Source of the DNA: CAZBBC01 sp964489835
Lineage (GTDB): Bacteria; Calditrichota; Calditrichia; JAJRVZ01
NCBI GenBank assembly: GCA_964489835.1
Contig: CAZBBC010000013.1
Location: forward strand, 1-64,000
Direction: 5' to 3'
Length of the DNA: 64,000 nt
Part shown: in pieces, positions 35,666 through 44,863 of the stretch
Layout of the letters: every line of letters starts with the position of its first letter
Position numbering within the stretch: the stretch's first letter is position 1
Notes under the pieces: generated by a model
Told to the model about the DNA's origin: nothing
The model's database searches: none
The model's input: only the letters and a program-made list of their open reading frames with translations
Translations under genes and position numbers: made by a program

Positions 35666-36895
35666 ATGAGTGATGAACGTGTTTTTGTGGGGCTTGATAT
35701 CGGGACAACAAAAATAGCTGCTGTTGTTGCCCGACTGGATGAATACAATACGTTAAATATTGCCGGTGTAGGAACTTCTCCATCTCACGGTATTAGGCGT
35801 GGCGTAATAATTAACATAGAAAAGACAGTGCAATCGATTAAGAAGGCCCTTGAACAAGCACAGCTGATGTCTGGGTGTCACATCGACAATATCTATGCAG
35901 GTATCGCCGGCGACCATATTCGTAGCATAAATAGTAAAGGTGTCATCGCCGTCAGTGGAAAAGATAAAATCATAACTCAAAATGATATTAATCGTGTTGT
36001 CGATGCTGCCAAGGCTATTGCATTGCCGATGGACCGCGAGATTATCCATATTCTTCCTCAAGAATTTATTGTCGATGATCAGGATGGCATTAAAGACCCT
36101 ATCGGTATGGCTGGTACGCGTCTTGAATGCGAAGTACATATCGTAACTGCATCTGCTGCTGCGATACAAAATATCGCTAATTGCGTAAAACAGTCCGGTT
36201 ATTCTGTTGAGGAAATTGTGCTTGAGCCATATGCTTCGAGTCTTGCCGTATTAGACCTCGATGAACTCGATTTAGGAGTGGCCCTGATGGATATTGGTGG
36301 CGGTACCACAGATGTTGCTGTTTTTCTTGATGGAAGTATCCGTTTTACATCGGTTTTAGGGCTGGGGGGTGAAAATGTGACCAATGATTTATCTCACGGT
36401 TTAAGAACGCCGATGGATCAAGCAGAAGAAATCAAGAAAAAACACGGATGTGCCTTGCAAAGTATGGTCTCTGAAGATGATCATGTATTGGTCGATGGAA
36501 TACATGGGAGGGCGCCACGCGAGTTAGCCAGAAGTGTACTCAGTGCTATCATTGAGCCTCGTATGGAGGAAATGTTCACCATGGCCTTAAGTGAACTTGA
36601 AAAATCAGATGTATATGACTCATTGGCTGCCGGGATTGTACTCACCGGGGGAGCTTCACTGCTTCCCGGCACTGTGGAACTGGCAGAAAGGGTAATCGGG
36701 GTACCCGCAAAAATAGGTATCCCCATTGTATCCGGCGGGCTGGTTGAAACTGTGAAAAGCCCTATATTCGCGACCAGTGTTGGGCTGGTTAAATATGCCG
36801 TTAATAAGAAACCACCAATGGGATCTAAAAGTAGCAGCAGTATTTTTAAACGTTTCATCGATCAGATCAAGGATTATTTCGAGGATGCTTTTTGA
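35666..36895 (+). CDS. ftsA: cell division protein FtsA
   Basis: This 409-residue actin-like ATPase has FVGLDIGTTKIAAVV, GVALMDIGGGTTDVAVF and IVLTGGASLLPGT. The C-terminus ends in an amphipathic helix (IFKRFIDQIKDYFEDAF) for membrane attachment. FtsA tethers FtsZ to the membrane. An AAGGAAT precedes the start. Confidence 0.96.
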   Translation: MSDERVFVGLDIGTTKIAAVVARLDEYNTLNIAGVGTSPSHGIRRGVIINIEKTVQSIKKALEQAQLMSGCHIDNIYAGIAGDHIRSINSKGVIAVSGKDKIITQNDINRVVDAAKAIALPMDREIIHILPQEFIVDDQDGIKDPIGMAGTRLECEVHIVTASAAAIQNIANCVKQSGYSVEEIVLEPYASSLAVLDLDELDLGVALMDIGGGTTDVAVFLDGSIRFTSVLGLGGENVTNDLSHGLRTPMDQAEEIKKKHGCALQSMVSEDDHVLVDGIHGRAPRELARSVLSAIIEPRMEEMFTMALSELEKSDVYDSLAAGIVLTGGASLLPGTVELAERVIGVPAKIGIPIVSGGLVETVKSPIFATSVGLVKYAVNKKPPMGSKSSSSIFKRFIDQIKDYFEDAF

Positions 36896-37017
36896 TTCCG
36901 ATTGCTGGATGAGCTTATTAAATCAGGGACACCGATCCTTTAGATACTTAATTACATAAAGAAAAGAAAAATAAAGTCACATACAATATAATTAATTTAG
37001 AATAAGGGAGATTTAAG

Positions 37018-38220
37018 ATGATTCAATTTGACAGTCTCGCAGAACAAAGTGCTAAGATTAAAGTTGTCGGGATCGGTGGTGCCGGCGGAAATGCTCTAAA
37101 CGGTATGATCGAAGCTGGTTTAAGCGGTGTAGAATTTATAGCGGTAAATACCGATGCACAAAATCTTGAAAATAATCGTGCGCCATCCCGCCTGCAAATT
37201 GGCAAAAATTTGACCAAAGGCCTGGGAGCAGGCGCAAATCCGGAAATAGGCCTGAGAGCAGCAGAAGAAGATAAAGAGGCAATAATCAACAGTCTCACCG
37301 GTGCAGATATGGTATTTGTGACTTGTGGGATGGGCGGAGGCACAGGTACCGGGGCGGCCCCAATAATCGCTGAAATAGCAAAAGATTTGGGTGCATTAAC
37401 CGTAGGTATCATTACCAAACCGTTTAGTTTTGAAGGCTCTACCCGGCTTAAAAATGCTGAAAAAGGTATCGAAGAAATACGAAAATGTATCGATACACTG
37501 ATCGTGATTCCCAATGACCGGGTTTTTTCACTGGTCGATCGTAATACGCCGGCTATTTCAGCTTTTAAGGTTATCGATTCCACCCTTTTGGAAGCGACAC
37601 GCAGTATTTCTGATCTTATTAACAATCATGGCTATATCAATTTGGATTTTGCAGATATCAAAACCGTCATGCTTGGAATGGGGGACGCGCTCATGGGTAC
37701 CGGGGTATCGACAGGTGAAGGCAGAGCTTCTACTGCCGCTGAAGAGGCTATTTCATCGCCCTTACTGGACGGGGTAAATATTAAGGGCGCACTTGGCGTT
37801 TTGATAAATATTACCGGTGGATCAAACTTAACCCTGTGGGAAGTCAATGATGCCGCTTCGATAATTCAGGAAGCCGCCGGGGAAAAGGTTAATGTGATTT
37901 TTGGTATGGTTGTGGATGAAGCACTTTCTGAGGAACTACGCGTGACAGTGATTGCCACAGGATTTAATAAAGAGGCACAAATAAAAACACAAATGGAAAC
38001 TCCAAAATCTGTCCCGAAGAGTTTTGAACCCATGGATTTCGGTGAACTGGATAAACCAACCTTTATACGTAAACACAGAGAAGAAAAGAAAATAAGTCCA
38101 CGTATTCCAGTTGTGAGCAAGCCACAAAAAACCAATGTATACAACTTAGAAGAAGATGATTTGCCAGAAGTACCCAATGAACTTGATACACCGACATTTT
38201 TACGTAAACAAATGGATTAA
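37018..38220 (+). CDS. ftsZ: cell division GTPase FtsZ with two C-terminal peptide motifs
   Basis: This 400-residue tubulin homologue has KVVGIGGAGGNALN, VTCGMGGGTGTGAAP for GTP and the T7 loop NLDFADIKTVM. A strong AAGGGAG lies 8 bases upstream. The C-terminal peptide that FtsA and other partners bind appears twice: LDKPTFIRKH at about 344-353 and LDTPTFLRKQ at 389-398, separated by a 35-residue polar linker. The second is the usual terminal copy (E. coli has LDIPAFLRKQ). It is the last gene of the cluster. Confidence 0.97.
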   Translation: MIQFDSLAEQSAKIKVVGIGGAGGNALNGMIEAGLSGVEFIAVNTDAQNLENNRAPSRLQIGKNLTKGLGAGANPEIGLRAAEEDKEAIINSLTGADMVFVTCGMGGGTGTGAAPIIAEIAKDLGALTVGIITKPFSFEGSTRLKNAEKGIEEIRKCIDTLIVIPNDRVFSLVDRNTPAISAFKVIDSTLLEATRSISDLINNHGYINLDFADIKTVMLGMGDALMGTGVSTGEGRASTAAEEAISSPLLDGVNIKGALGVLINITGGSNLTLWEVNDAASIIQEAAGEKVNVIFGMVVDEALSEELRVTVIATGFNKEAQIKTQMETPKSVPKSFEPMDFGELDKPTFIRKHREEKKISPRIPVVSKPQKTNVYNLEEDDLPEVPNELDTPTFLRKQMD

Positions 38221-38256
38221 GTAGTACTTCCGCTAAGAATCTAACATATACAATCT

Positions 38257-38291
38257 AAAAACCCGACAGAAAAATTTGCCGGGTTTTTTTT
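38257..38291. terminator. bidirectional terminator between ftsZ and recJ
   Basis: AAAAACCCG (38257-38265) pairs with CGGGTTTTT (38280-38288), followed by further T residues on the plus strand. Read on the minus strand, the same hairpin is followed by a T5 run, so it can serve both convergent units. Confidence 0.85.
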
Positions 38292-38302
38292 ATTTCTCAA
38301 CA

Positions 38303-39988
38303 TTATGACTGATTCGATTCCTTTATATCCTCTAAAACCAATTGCAGGGATTTCTTTCCATTCCAGAGATTAATCGATGGTTTAAATGCGATATCAAAAT
38401 TTTTATTGAATGTAATATTGTTCTTTAAGTCACCCTTGCGCCACCAGACACACTCGAAATCCCGGTATCCAACCTGAACGATCAGTTTTAAATGCTGTCC
38501 CTGACTCAATGAAAATATTTCCCGCATATTGGCATTTTCCAATAAAAGCACCGGTTCAGGATTCTCCTCACCATAGGGCCCGATACTTTGAATAATTTGT
38601 ACCAGCGTATCATTAAGGTGCTCAGGAAGAATAACGGAATCTATCACCAAATCCGGTTTTAAATCATCTTCTTCCAGAACGGAATTCGCATATTCTGTAA
38701 ATTTTTCAACAAACTCAGGAAAATTTTTATCAGATATTGTCAATCCGGCGGCTTTCTGGTGTCCGCCGTATGTTATATACAACTGATTGAATTGAGAAAG
38801 GGCGTCTGTAATATGGAATCTATCTGTGCTTCTTGCCGAACCCACATAGTTGCCATCATTATCTTTGGTAAAAGCAATGACCGGTTTGTTATATTTATCT
38901 TTTAGCCGTCCGGAGATAATTCCAATAAGCCCCGGTTCCCACTCATCGCCAGATATAATAATTGCTTTATTATCTTTGATCTCCGAGTTTTTTATGGTAT
39001 CAAATGCCTCATTAATATATTTTTCCTGTAATTTTTGCCGTTTATTATTCAAAGAATTAAGAATTCCTGCCAGCTCACTCGCCTTTTCCCGGGTTTCACT
39101 CAGGAGTAGTTCAACCGCCAGATCTGCCTCTTTTAATCTTCCGGCCGCATTAATACGGGGAGCAAGATAGAATCCAACGGCGATGGGTGTGATCTCTTTT
39201 CCAATTAACCCGCTGATTCGTTTAAGCTCAACGATACCCGGTCTTAAGGTTTGATTCAGACTTATTAATCCATACTTTACAATGGCATAATTCTCATCCT
39301 TTAAAGGTACGATATCTGCGATCGTTGCCAATGCCACCAGATCCAGATGCATAAGCATAAAATTTTTAAAATCTTGTTCGCTAAACAGAGACCCGCCGAT
39401 CGCATGAAAAAATTTGTAAACAATCCCTGCACCACAAAGTCCCTTAAATGGATAATTACAATCTTTACGGTTTGGGTTAACTACAGCAATAGCTGATGGC
39501 AGAGGCCCTTCCTGAATATGATGATCAAATATTATTACATCAATACCGGCACTATTAGCCGCTTCAACCGCCTCGATGGAGCTTATCCCATTATCAACAG
39601 TAATGAGCAATTGTGTATTGAATTGTTTTGCCTTCTCAATACCGCTTTCTTTAAGTCCATAACCATCCTTTTGACGGTTAGGCAAGATGAAATTCACCGG
39701 AATATTTAATTTTTGAAATAATTTCATCATCAATGTAGTGGAAACAACACCGTCGACATCGTAATCTCCAAAAATTGTAATTTTTTCCCGGTTTTTTATC
39801 GCCTTGAGAATGCGCTCCACCGCCCGATCCATATCTTTTAATAAAAACGGATCATGAAGGCGTTCAGAGAGTCTGAAATCTTCGAGATGTTCCGGTGTTA
39901 ATCCTCTGTTTCTCAGAAGAATATCATTAATAGGTAAATTCGTATCACTATTCAGAATATTCCACTTCTTTAAAGGTAATACATTCAT
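38303..39988 (-). CDS. recJ: single-stranded-DNA exonuclease RecJ
   Basis: I place the start at ATG 39988 (561 residues), as family members begin close to PLKKWNIL; an in-frame ATG at 40030 would add 14 residues. RecJ motifs are present: IFGDYDVDGVVST, ITVDNGI, IFDHHIQEG, CGAGIVYKF, ATIADIVPL and the DHHA1 part with GHQKAAGLTI. It is a 5'-3' exonuclease in recombination and mismatch repair. It lies downstream of the helicase-exonuclease gene on the same strand, so the two may be cotranscribed. Confidence 0.95.
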   Translation of the reverse strand: MNVLPLKKWNILNSDTNLPINDILLRNRGLTPEHLEDFRLSERLHDPFLLKDMDRAVERILKAIKNREKITIFGDYDVDGVVSTTLMMKLFQKLNIPVNFILPNRQKDGYGLKESGIEKAKQFNTQLLITVDNGISSIEAVEAANSAGIDVIIFDHHIQEGPLPSAIAVVNPNRKDCNYPFKGLCGAGIVYKFFHAIGGSLFSEQDFKNFMLMHLDLVALATIADIVPLKDENYAIVKYGLISLNQTLRPGIVELKRISGLIGKEITPIAVGFYLAPRINAAGRLKEADLAVELLLSETREKASELAGILNSLNNKRQKLQEKYINEAFDTIKNSEIKDNKAIIISGDEWEPGLIGIISGRLKDKYNKPVIAFTKDNDGNYVGSARSTDRFHITDALSQFNQLYITYGGHQKAAGLTISDKNFPEFVEKFTEYANSVLEEDDLKPDLVIDSVILPEHLNDTLVQIIQSIGPYGEENPEPVLLLENANMREIFSLSQGQHLKLIVQVGYRDFECVWWRKGDLKNNITFNKNFDIAFKPSINLWNGKKSLQLVLEDIKESNQS

Positions 39989-40097
39989 TATATTTCCGCC
40001 TTCCATGGTATTTAATACTAGCGATGTCATTCAAACGCCGTAAATAGACAAAATCAGTATTATTCAATTTTTTAGATGAGATGATCTGATGCTGTAT

Positions 40098-43091
40098 TCA
40101 CATTTTTACCGTAGTATGTGATACTTTGAGATCTTTTAAGAATGGTGAAGATTCATGCTCCCATCCTCCCCGATTCTTTACTGCCGTGAGTACCAATTCG
40201 GATTTTGCTCTAGTCATCCCAACATAAAATAGTCTTCTTTGTTCTTCCAGCTTCTTTGATATTGGGCGATCATCATCCGTATCATTTCTCAAAGCATGAA
40301 AACCGGGCATGTTCTTATTTTCCATTCCCATAAGAATCACTTTGTCGAACTCCAGACCTTTTGCCGAATGATAGGTAAGGAGTGAAATCGCGTTAATATT
40401 TTCCAGCTGATCCTGGCTGCTGTTTAAAGAAAGATAACTTAAAAAATTTGCGATCGCTTCATCAAAATCCACTTTCTCATACTGTGCAGCCAACTGCTTT
40501 ATTTTATTTAGTAAATGCTCATTATTCTTATAAGTAATCAAACGGGGATTTAACTGATAAAGTCTTTCATGAATTCTCTCCCGCAATTTTACTTCATTTT
40601 CACCAAAGGTTTCAGCATAATCTGTTCTGATCTTCGAATAAGCTGACTGTAATTTTCTACCTCCGGCGAAAAAGAACAAACGATCTTCATCCCCTGAAAT
40701 CTTATTTTCTATAAAATTACCTAACGATACGAGATCAAGAAACATTTCAAGAGATGTAAGCCGGCTAATTTCAAGGCGGATGGATTGAAGCTTTTGCATA
40801 ATCTCAACAAGTACAAGAACATCATCTAACGCCCGATGTCTTTTATCTGCCTTTAATTCAAATCGCTGAATAAGTGAATCAATTGAATTTGATTCCAAAG
40901 GAAATAGATTCCGGGCAATAACAAGCGTATCAATTCTGATATTGGGCAATTTCTTTCCTGAAATTTTCTTTGAATACCTATCCAGAATGGGGAAATCGAA
41001 ATTATACCCATTATGGGCAATCATGATTGTATTATCGATAAAATCAATGAATTCCGGCCAGAATTGCTCTATCGTTGGTGCATTTTTTACATCTTTATCT
41101 GAAATATGGTGAATATTTTGGGCACCTTTCGAGATTGGCATCTGCGGATTAATCAGTGAGTTTAATTCAGCGGTTATCTTATTATTCTTTACACGCACGG
41201 CAGCTATTTCCACAATACCACAAGAGTCTTTATCTTTATCTGTTGTTTCAAGATCAAGGACGACATAATCCTGGAAAGGATCATTGTCTTGTTTTGAAGT
41301 AAGCCATTGGCAAAATTTAAAAAGACAACTGAGACTACCCTCTCTTTTTTCATTCTTAATCATATAAACCGGCACTTTTTGGTCACTGCTTATCTTTAAC
41401 GGAGAAGGCTCTAATTCTAGTAAAAGATCATTCTCAGCATCCAAATCATCTTCCGCAGCAGCCTCAATTATTTGTGTCTTTCTACTCAGGATACTGCCGA
41501 GTAAACGCGATGCCAAAAATGATATTCTTCTGTCAGAGTGGTAAACAAAGAGGTTCTTATCCAAATCATTCAATAAATGTAATCCGGGAATATGTTGGAT
41601 GGTTGTAAAGTTATCCAGTACTTTTCGGTATTGAAATAAAAAGGATTGGTCCTGGGGGTCAGTTTCCATAAAAATTTCATTTACAATCTGGTGGAAGGTA
41701 AAAAAACCTTTGAGATTTACAAGATTGGCAATATGGGCGATAAAATTACGAATTTTAAGCAGAGAATCATATGGAAGATTCCCTTCTTTTTCTTTATAAA
41801 ATTTATATAATATTTGTCGAAAAGTTGCCTTTTGCTGCTGGGACAAATGTTTAATAAGCCCAAACAATGATTCCCCAAGTTCCACCCGCGCTAATTCTTC
41901 AAGTCCAATCGAATCATCAGGATCACGAATGAGATTTAGATAAAGAACCATACGACCAATTAAAGGATTCTCGAGGATACTTTTACCGGTGGCCATCTGA
42001 TACGGTATCTCTTTCTTAATAATAAAATGTTCGAGCGATTGACCGATTTTGTGGAATGGATAAATAATGGCTATTTCCCCATAGGGAATACCCTCTTCGA
42101 TCCATTCATGAATTTTACTCAGAATAAAATTAACTTCATCTACTTCATTATAAAAAAAATTTAGATTGATATCATTTGATTTCGCTTTGTCAACTTTCAA
42201 TTTTTTAGCGGGTTCAATTCTATCTGTATGTCGGATTATTCTATGGGCATTTGTCAATATTTTATCGCCATTACGATAATTAATCTGTAAAAATACCGGA
42301 TCAGTTATTGAAAAGTCAGTCATATATTTCTTTATATTCTCAGGGTTTGCACCACGCCAGGTGTAAATAGACTGATCATCATCCGCAACCACAAATATAT
42401 TTTTATTTTTCTGAGCAAGCATTTTTATAATATCATATTGTACCGGATCCGTATCCTGAAATTCATCCACAAGAATAGCTGGATACAGGTGTCGATATTC
42501 TTCACAAACATCATCATTTTCCGTCAGTAAGACCTGGCAGTAACGAACAATCTGATCAAAATCAATCAAACTGTGCTTTTTTAAATGATGTTGATATTCA
42601 TCAAATCTATCACCGGCAAAAGAAGATAATGATTTTCCTCTGATGATATAGTTCGAGATTGACAGAAGAATTCCTTTTACTTTGAGTTCCAGATTTTCTT
42701 TGATATAAGGTGCACATAAATTTATCAGTAGTCGCTGTTGATAATCCTGATCACAAACCGAAAAAAACTGGTCCAATTGCAGGCGCGAATAATATTTGCG
42801 GATCAGACTAAGGGCAAATGAATGGAAGGTACTCGTAAGAACATCTTTTCCTTTTTGTCCTATAAGATCCTGCAGACGGGATTTCATCTCCAAGGCTGCT
42901 TTATTTGTAAAGGTTACGGCAAGAATTTTTTCAGGAGGGATCTGATGCTCTTCTATTAACCAGGCAATCCTGGAAGTAAGCAGACGTGTTTTTCCAGTGC
43001 CCGGCCCGGCAATAACCAATACGGGAAGGAGGGGTTTTTGAACCGCCTCTATCTGCTCTTCATTTAAAAAAGATAAAATCTTATCTGTCAT
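40098..43091 (-). CDS. UvrD/PcrA-type helicase with inserted DEDDh exonuclease
   Basis: This 997-residue protein is a superfamily 1A helicase: QIEAVQKP, AGPGTGKTRLLTSR (29-35 Walker A), AVTFTNKAALEM, VDEFQDTDPVQY (about 207), VADDDQSIYTWRGA, INYRNG. Between these and motif V/VI (TYHSAKGLEFDKVIL near 905, LFYVGMTRAK near 970) lies a DnaQ-type exonuclease at about 605-770: VVLDLETTD, AHNGYNFDFPIL and KRHRALDDVLVL supply all DEDDh residues. Both activities look intact. A region at about 430-600 has no assignment. The start has no clear ribosome binding site. The gene precedes recJ and follows the chi-like gene on the same strand, suggesting a replication or repair role. Confidence 0.88.
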   Translation of the reverse strand: MTDKILSFLNEEQIEAVQKPLLPVLVIAGPGTGKTRLLTSRIAWLIEEHQIPPEKILAVTFTNKAALEMKSRLQDLIGQKGKDVLTSTFHSFALSLIRKYYSRLQLDQFFSVCDQDYQQRLLINLCAPYIKENLELKVKGILLSISNYIIRGKSLSSFAGDRFDEYQHHLKKHSLIDFDQIVRYCQVLLTENDDVCEEYRHLYPAILVDEFQDTDPVQYDIIKMLAQKNKNIFVVADDDQSIYTWRGANPENIKKYMTDFSITDPVFLQINYRNGDKILTNAHRIIRHTDRIEPAKKLKVDKAKSNDINLNFFYNEVDEVNFILSKIHEWIEEGIPYGEIAIIYPFHKIGQSLEHFIIKKEIPYQMATGKSILENPLIGRMVLYLNLIRDPDDSIGLEELARVELGESLFGLIKHLSQQQKATFRQILYKFYKEKEGNLPYDSLLKIRNFIAHIANLVNLKGFFTFHQIVNEIFMETDPQDQSFLFQYRKVLDNFTTIQHIPGLHLLNDLDKNLFVYHSDRRISFLASRLLGSILSRKTQIIEAAAEDDLDAENDLLLELEPSPLKISSDQKVPVYMIKNEKREGSLSCLFKFCQWLTSKQDNDPFQDYVVLDLETTDKDKDSCGIVEIAAVRVKNNKITAELNSLINPQMPISKGAQNIHHISDKDVKNAPTIEQFWPEFIDFIDNTIMIAHNGYNFDFPILDRYSKKISGKKLPNIRIDTLVIARNLFPLESNSIDSLIQRFELKADKRHRALDDVLVLVEIMQKLQSIRLEISRLTSLEMFLDLVSLGNFIENKISGDEDRLFFFAGGRKLQSAYSKIRTDYAETFGENEVKLRERIHERLYQLNPRLITYKNNEHLLNKIKQLAAQYEKVDFDEAIANFLSYLSLNSSQDQLENINAISLLTYHSAKGLEFDKVILMGMENKNMPGFHALRNDTDDDRPISKKLEEQRRLFYVGMTRAKSELVLTAVKNRGGWEHESSPFLKDLKVSHTTVKM

Positions 43092-43144
43092 TAATAAAGT
43101 ATACCATTTTTTCTTTTTTTTTTACTTAAACCTGATATATTCAT

Positions 43145-43318
43145 AAACCACAGAGACCACAGAGGTATTTTAATGTTTCTATTAAAGTTAGATACGATTT
43201 GATTCTTTTGCCTCAATAATATGCAACCGATGTTAAATTTTATGTAAATATTTTTTTTTATTATTTTATAATTACTCAGTGTCCTCTGCCTGCCCGCCTA
43301 CTGGCGTGGTGGTGAATA
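43145..43318. repeat. AACCACAGAG-type palindromic element with insertion
   Basis: This lies in the 454-bp gene-free gap before the helicase start. The left end AAACCACAGAGACCACAGAGG (43145) and the right end CAGTGTCCTCTG ... TGGTGAAT (43278-43315) are inverted repeats of each other, but the right end is interrupted by about 20 bases (CCTGCCCGCCTACTGGCG) that look like a nested insertion. An imperfect hairpin, GAATAATTCAGGTTA against TAACCTAAATAATTC, follows at 43313-43347. I saw no gene in 43092-43545. Confidence 0.6.
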
Positions 43319-43545
43319 ATTCAGGTTAAACTAACCTAAATAATTCATAGCAATAATCACCGGAATGTCAAATGGTGTAAAGATTAAATAATAATAATAG
43401 AAACTTGATTGAAATATTTTTTTAACCGGACACTCATGTCTCCGACTAATTTATCATTCAAGCATTAAAGATCAAAATGATTGGTCACTGCCAGATGAAT
43501 AATGATGCAATTATCATTCCTGTTGATTTTATCTCATCGGCAAGG

Positions 43546-43998
43546 TTATGAATAGGTTGTATGAAGGAATTCTCCGGGCGGCATCGTCTCAATTTTAAAA
43601 TTTTGATCGCGGTATATTTTATAACGTTCTCTACTCGATTCCAAAGCCTGCGCCTCATATTTTTCAGCAAAGTCAATAACTGTAGGAAATTGAGAAACGA
43701 CTGCCAGCGGCAGAGGATCTACTAATAGTAAAGTACTATAATCGGCAATTGCTTCAATAATGGATGTAATGATCACAGGTTCCTGATGAGGTTCCGACAA
43801 TGAATCAAGGAACATATGGGGAATGAAACTTTGTTGTTTCCATGTCCATAGAAGCGTATCAATATTTTTACACGCATTCTCATTTTCTGCATAAATGACA
43901 ATTCGTTGATTATCAAGATAGCATTTTTCGGCAAGATCGCACACAATTCGTGATTTAACAGCACTATTCAAGACAATAAAGATAATATTTGTATCCAT
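43546..43998 (-). CDS. holC: DNA polymerase III chi subunit-like protein
   Basis: This 150-residue protein has the HolC plan: an alpha/beta N-terminal part with DLAEKCYLDNQRIVIYAEN, a central LLWTWKQQSFIPHMFLDS, and a C-terminal helix with ESSRERYKIYRDQNFKIE, where HolC proteins carry AR-RYK-Y. Chi binds single-stranded DNA-binding protein and the clamp loader, and in E. coli also the repair helicase YoaA. Its start lies 4 bases after the stop of the barrel protein gene. The match is by pattern, so the symbol is tentative. Confidence 0.75.
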   Translation of the reverse strand: MDTNIIFIVLNSAVKSRIVCDLAEKCYLDNQRIVIYAENENACKNIDTLLWTWKQQSFIPHMFLDSLSEPHQEPVIITSIIEAIADYSTLLLVDPLPLAVVSQFPTVIDFAEKYEAQALESSRERYKIYRDQNFKIETMPPGEFLHTTYS

Positions 43999-44002
43999 TT
44001 AA

Positions 44003-44617
44003 TCAGAATCTCCGCCCTAATTCAAAACGAAGTTCGAACATGGAATGATCACTGGTTTCTCCTAGTATCTTCGAGAATGGCATAAATCTGTATTGTGCTT
44101 TGATACTAACGAGATATTTGACATCTACTGAAATATCCACCCCACCTCCGATGAATCCACCCGCTGTCCAGCGATACTGATTTTCCAGGTCATCGACTTC
44201 AGGAAAATTCATACCGAAAATGGGTCCAAATCCGGCACTAAGAAAAGGTCGGAAACTGTCATCCATATCTTCTGCAAAAAATCTCCGCTTCAAGATGAAC
44301 ATCAGATCAAATAGATACACATTATTTACATCATTGATTGAGTAAAAATTTCCATAATAATCGACATATTCAAATTGACGTGAATCCCTTATAAAAAACG
44401 CATCAAAAGTCACACCGGCGTGATATAGCTGACTGAAAGGCCAGACTGCAAAAGCACCGAAACCTGTGCCGGTTTCTGCCATAGCAAACACAAAACCGGC
44501 TTCTTTTTTCGGCTTATTGTAATAATCATCCACCAACGTTTTATCATGATCCTGTGCCCATACCATGGTAATTAATAAGGATTGAATAAAAATTATACCT
44601 ATAATTATTCGCTTCAT
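44003..44617 (-). CDS. outer-membrane beta-barrel protein, about 20 kDa
   Basis: This 204-residue protein has a signal peptide (MKRIIIGIIFIQSLLITMVWAQ, cut near residue 22) and alternating beta strands ending in Phe (LRFELGRRF), as in outer-membrane barrels recognised by Bam. GGGAG lies 6 bases upstream of the ATG. It resembles small OmpW/OmpX-like porin-family proteins in size but I do not recognise a specific family. It is cotranscribed with the chi-like gene, an unexpected pairing. Confidence 0.75.
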   Translation of the reverse strand: MKRIIIGIIFIQSLLITMVWAQDHDKTLVDDYYNKPKKEAGFVFAMAETGTGFGAFAVWPFSQLYHAGVTFDAFFIRDSRQFEYVDYYGNFYSINDVNNVYLFDLMFILKRRFFAEDMDDSFRPFLSAGFGPIFGMNFPEVDDLENQYRWTAGGFIGGGVDISVDVKYLVSIKAQYRFMPFSKILGETSDHSMFELRFELGRRF

Positions 44618-44863
44618 TTATATGACTCCCTTCTTGCTCTATCATACACTAATTTTAAGAGTAAAGCGCGAGGTGCAAGATCTGAATATTTAATTAGTAC
44701 AAATTCTTTCTTTGTGCATATTTCAGATCACTTTTAAATAAAGCACCATACTCTTTCATGTACGCCTAACAGCCAGCAGAGTTCAATAGAATTGACTATA
44801 TTATTCTTACGAAAATTCAAATAATTCACCTGTCTATACCGTGTTATAGTAAAACGAAGATTT

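Noticed and set aside
38257..38291. Regulatory hairpin specific to recJ
   Set aside because: The T runs on both sides and the convergent genes fit a bidirectional terminator better.
43485..43676. 63-residue minus-strand frame near the chi-like gene
   Set aside because: It overlaps the chi-like gene in another frame and has no supporting signal.
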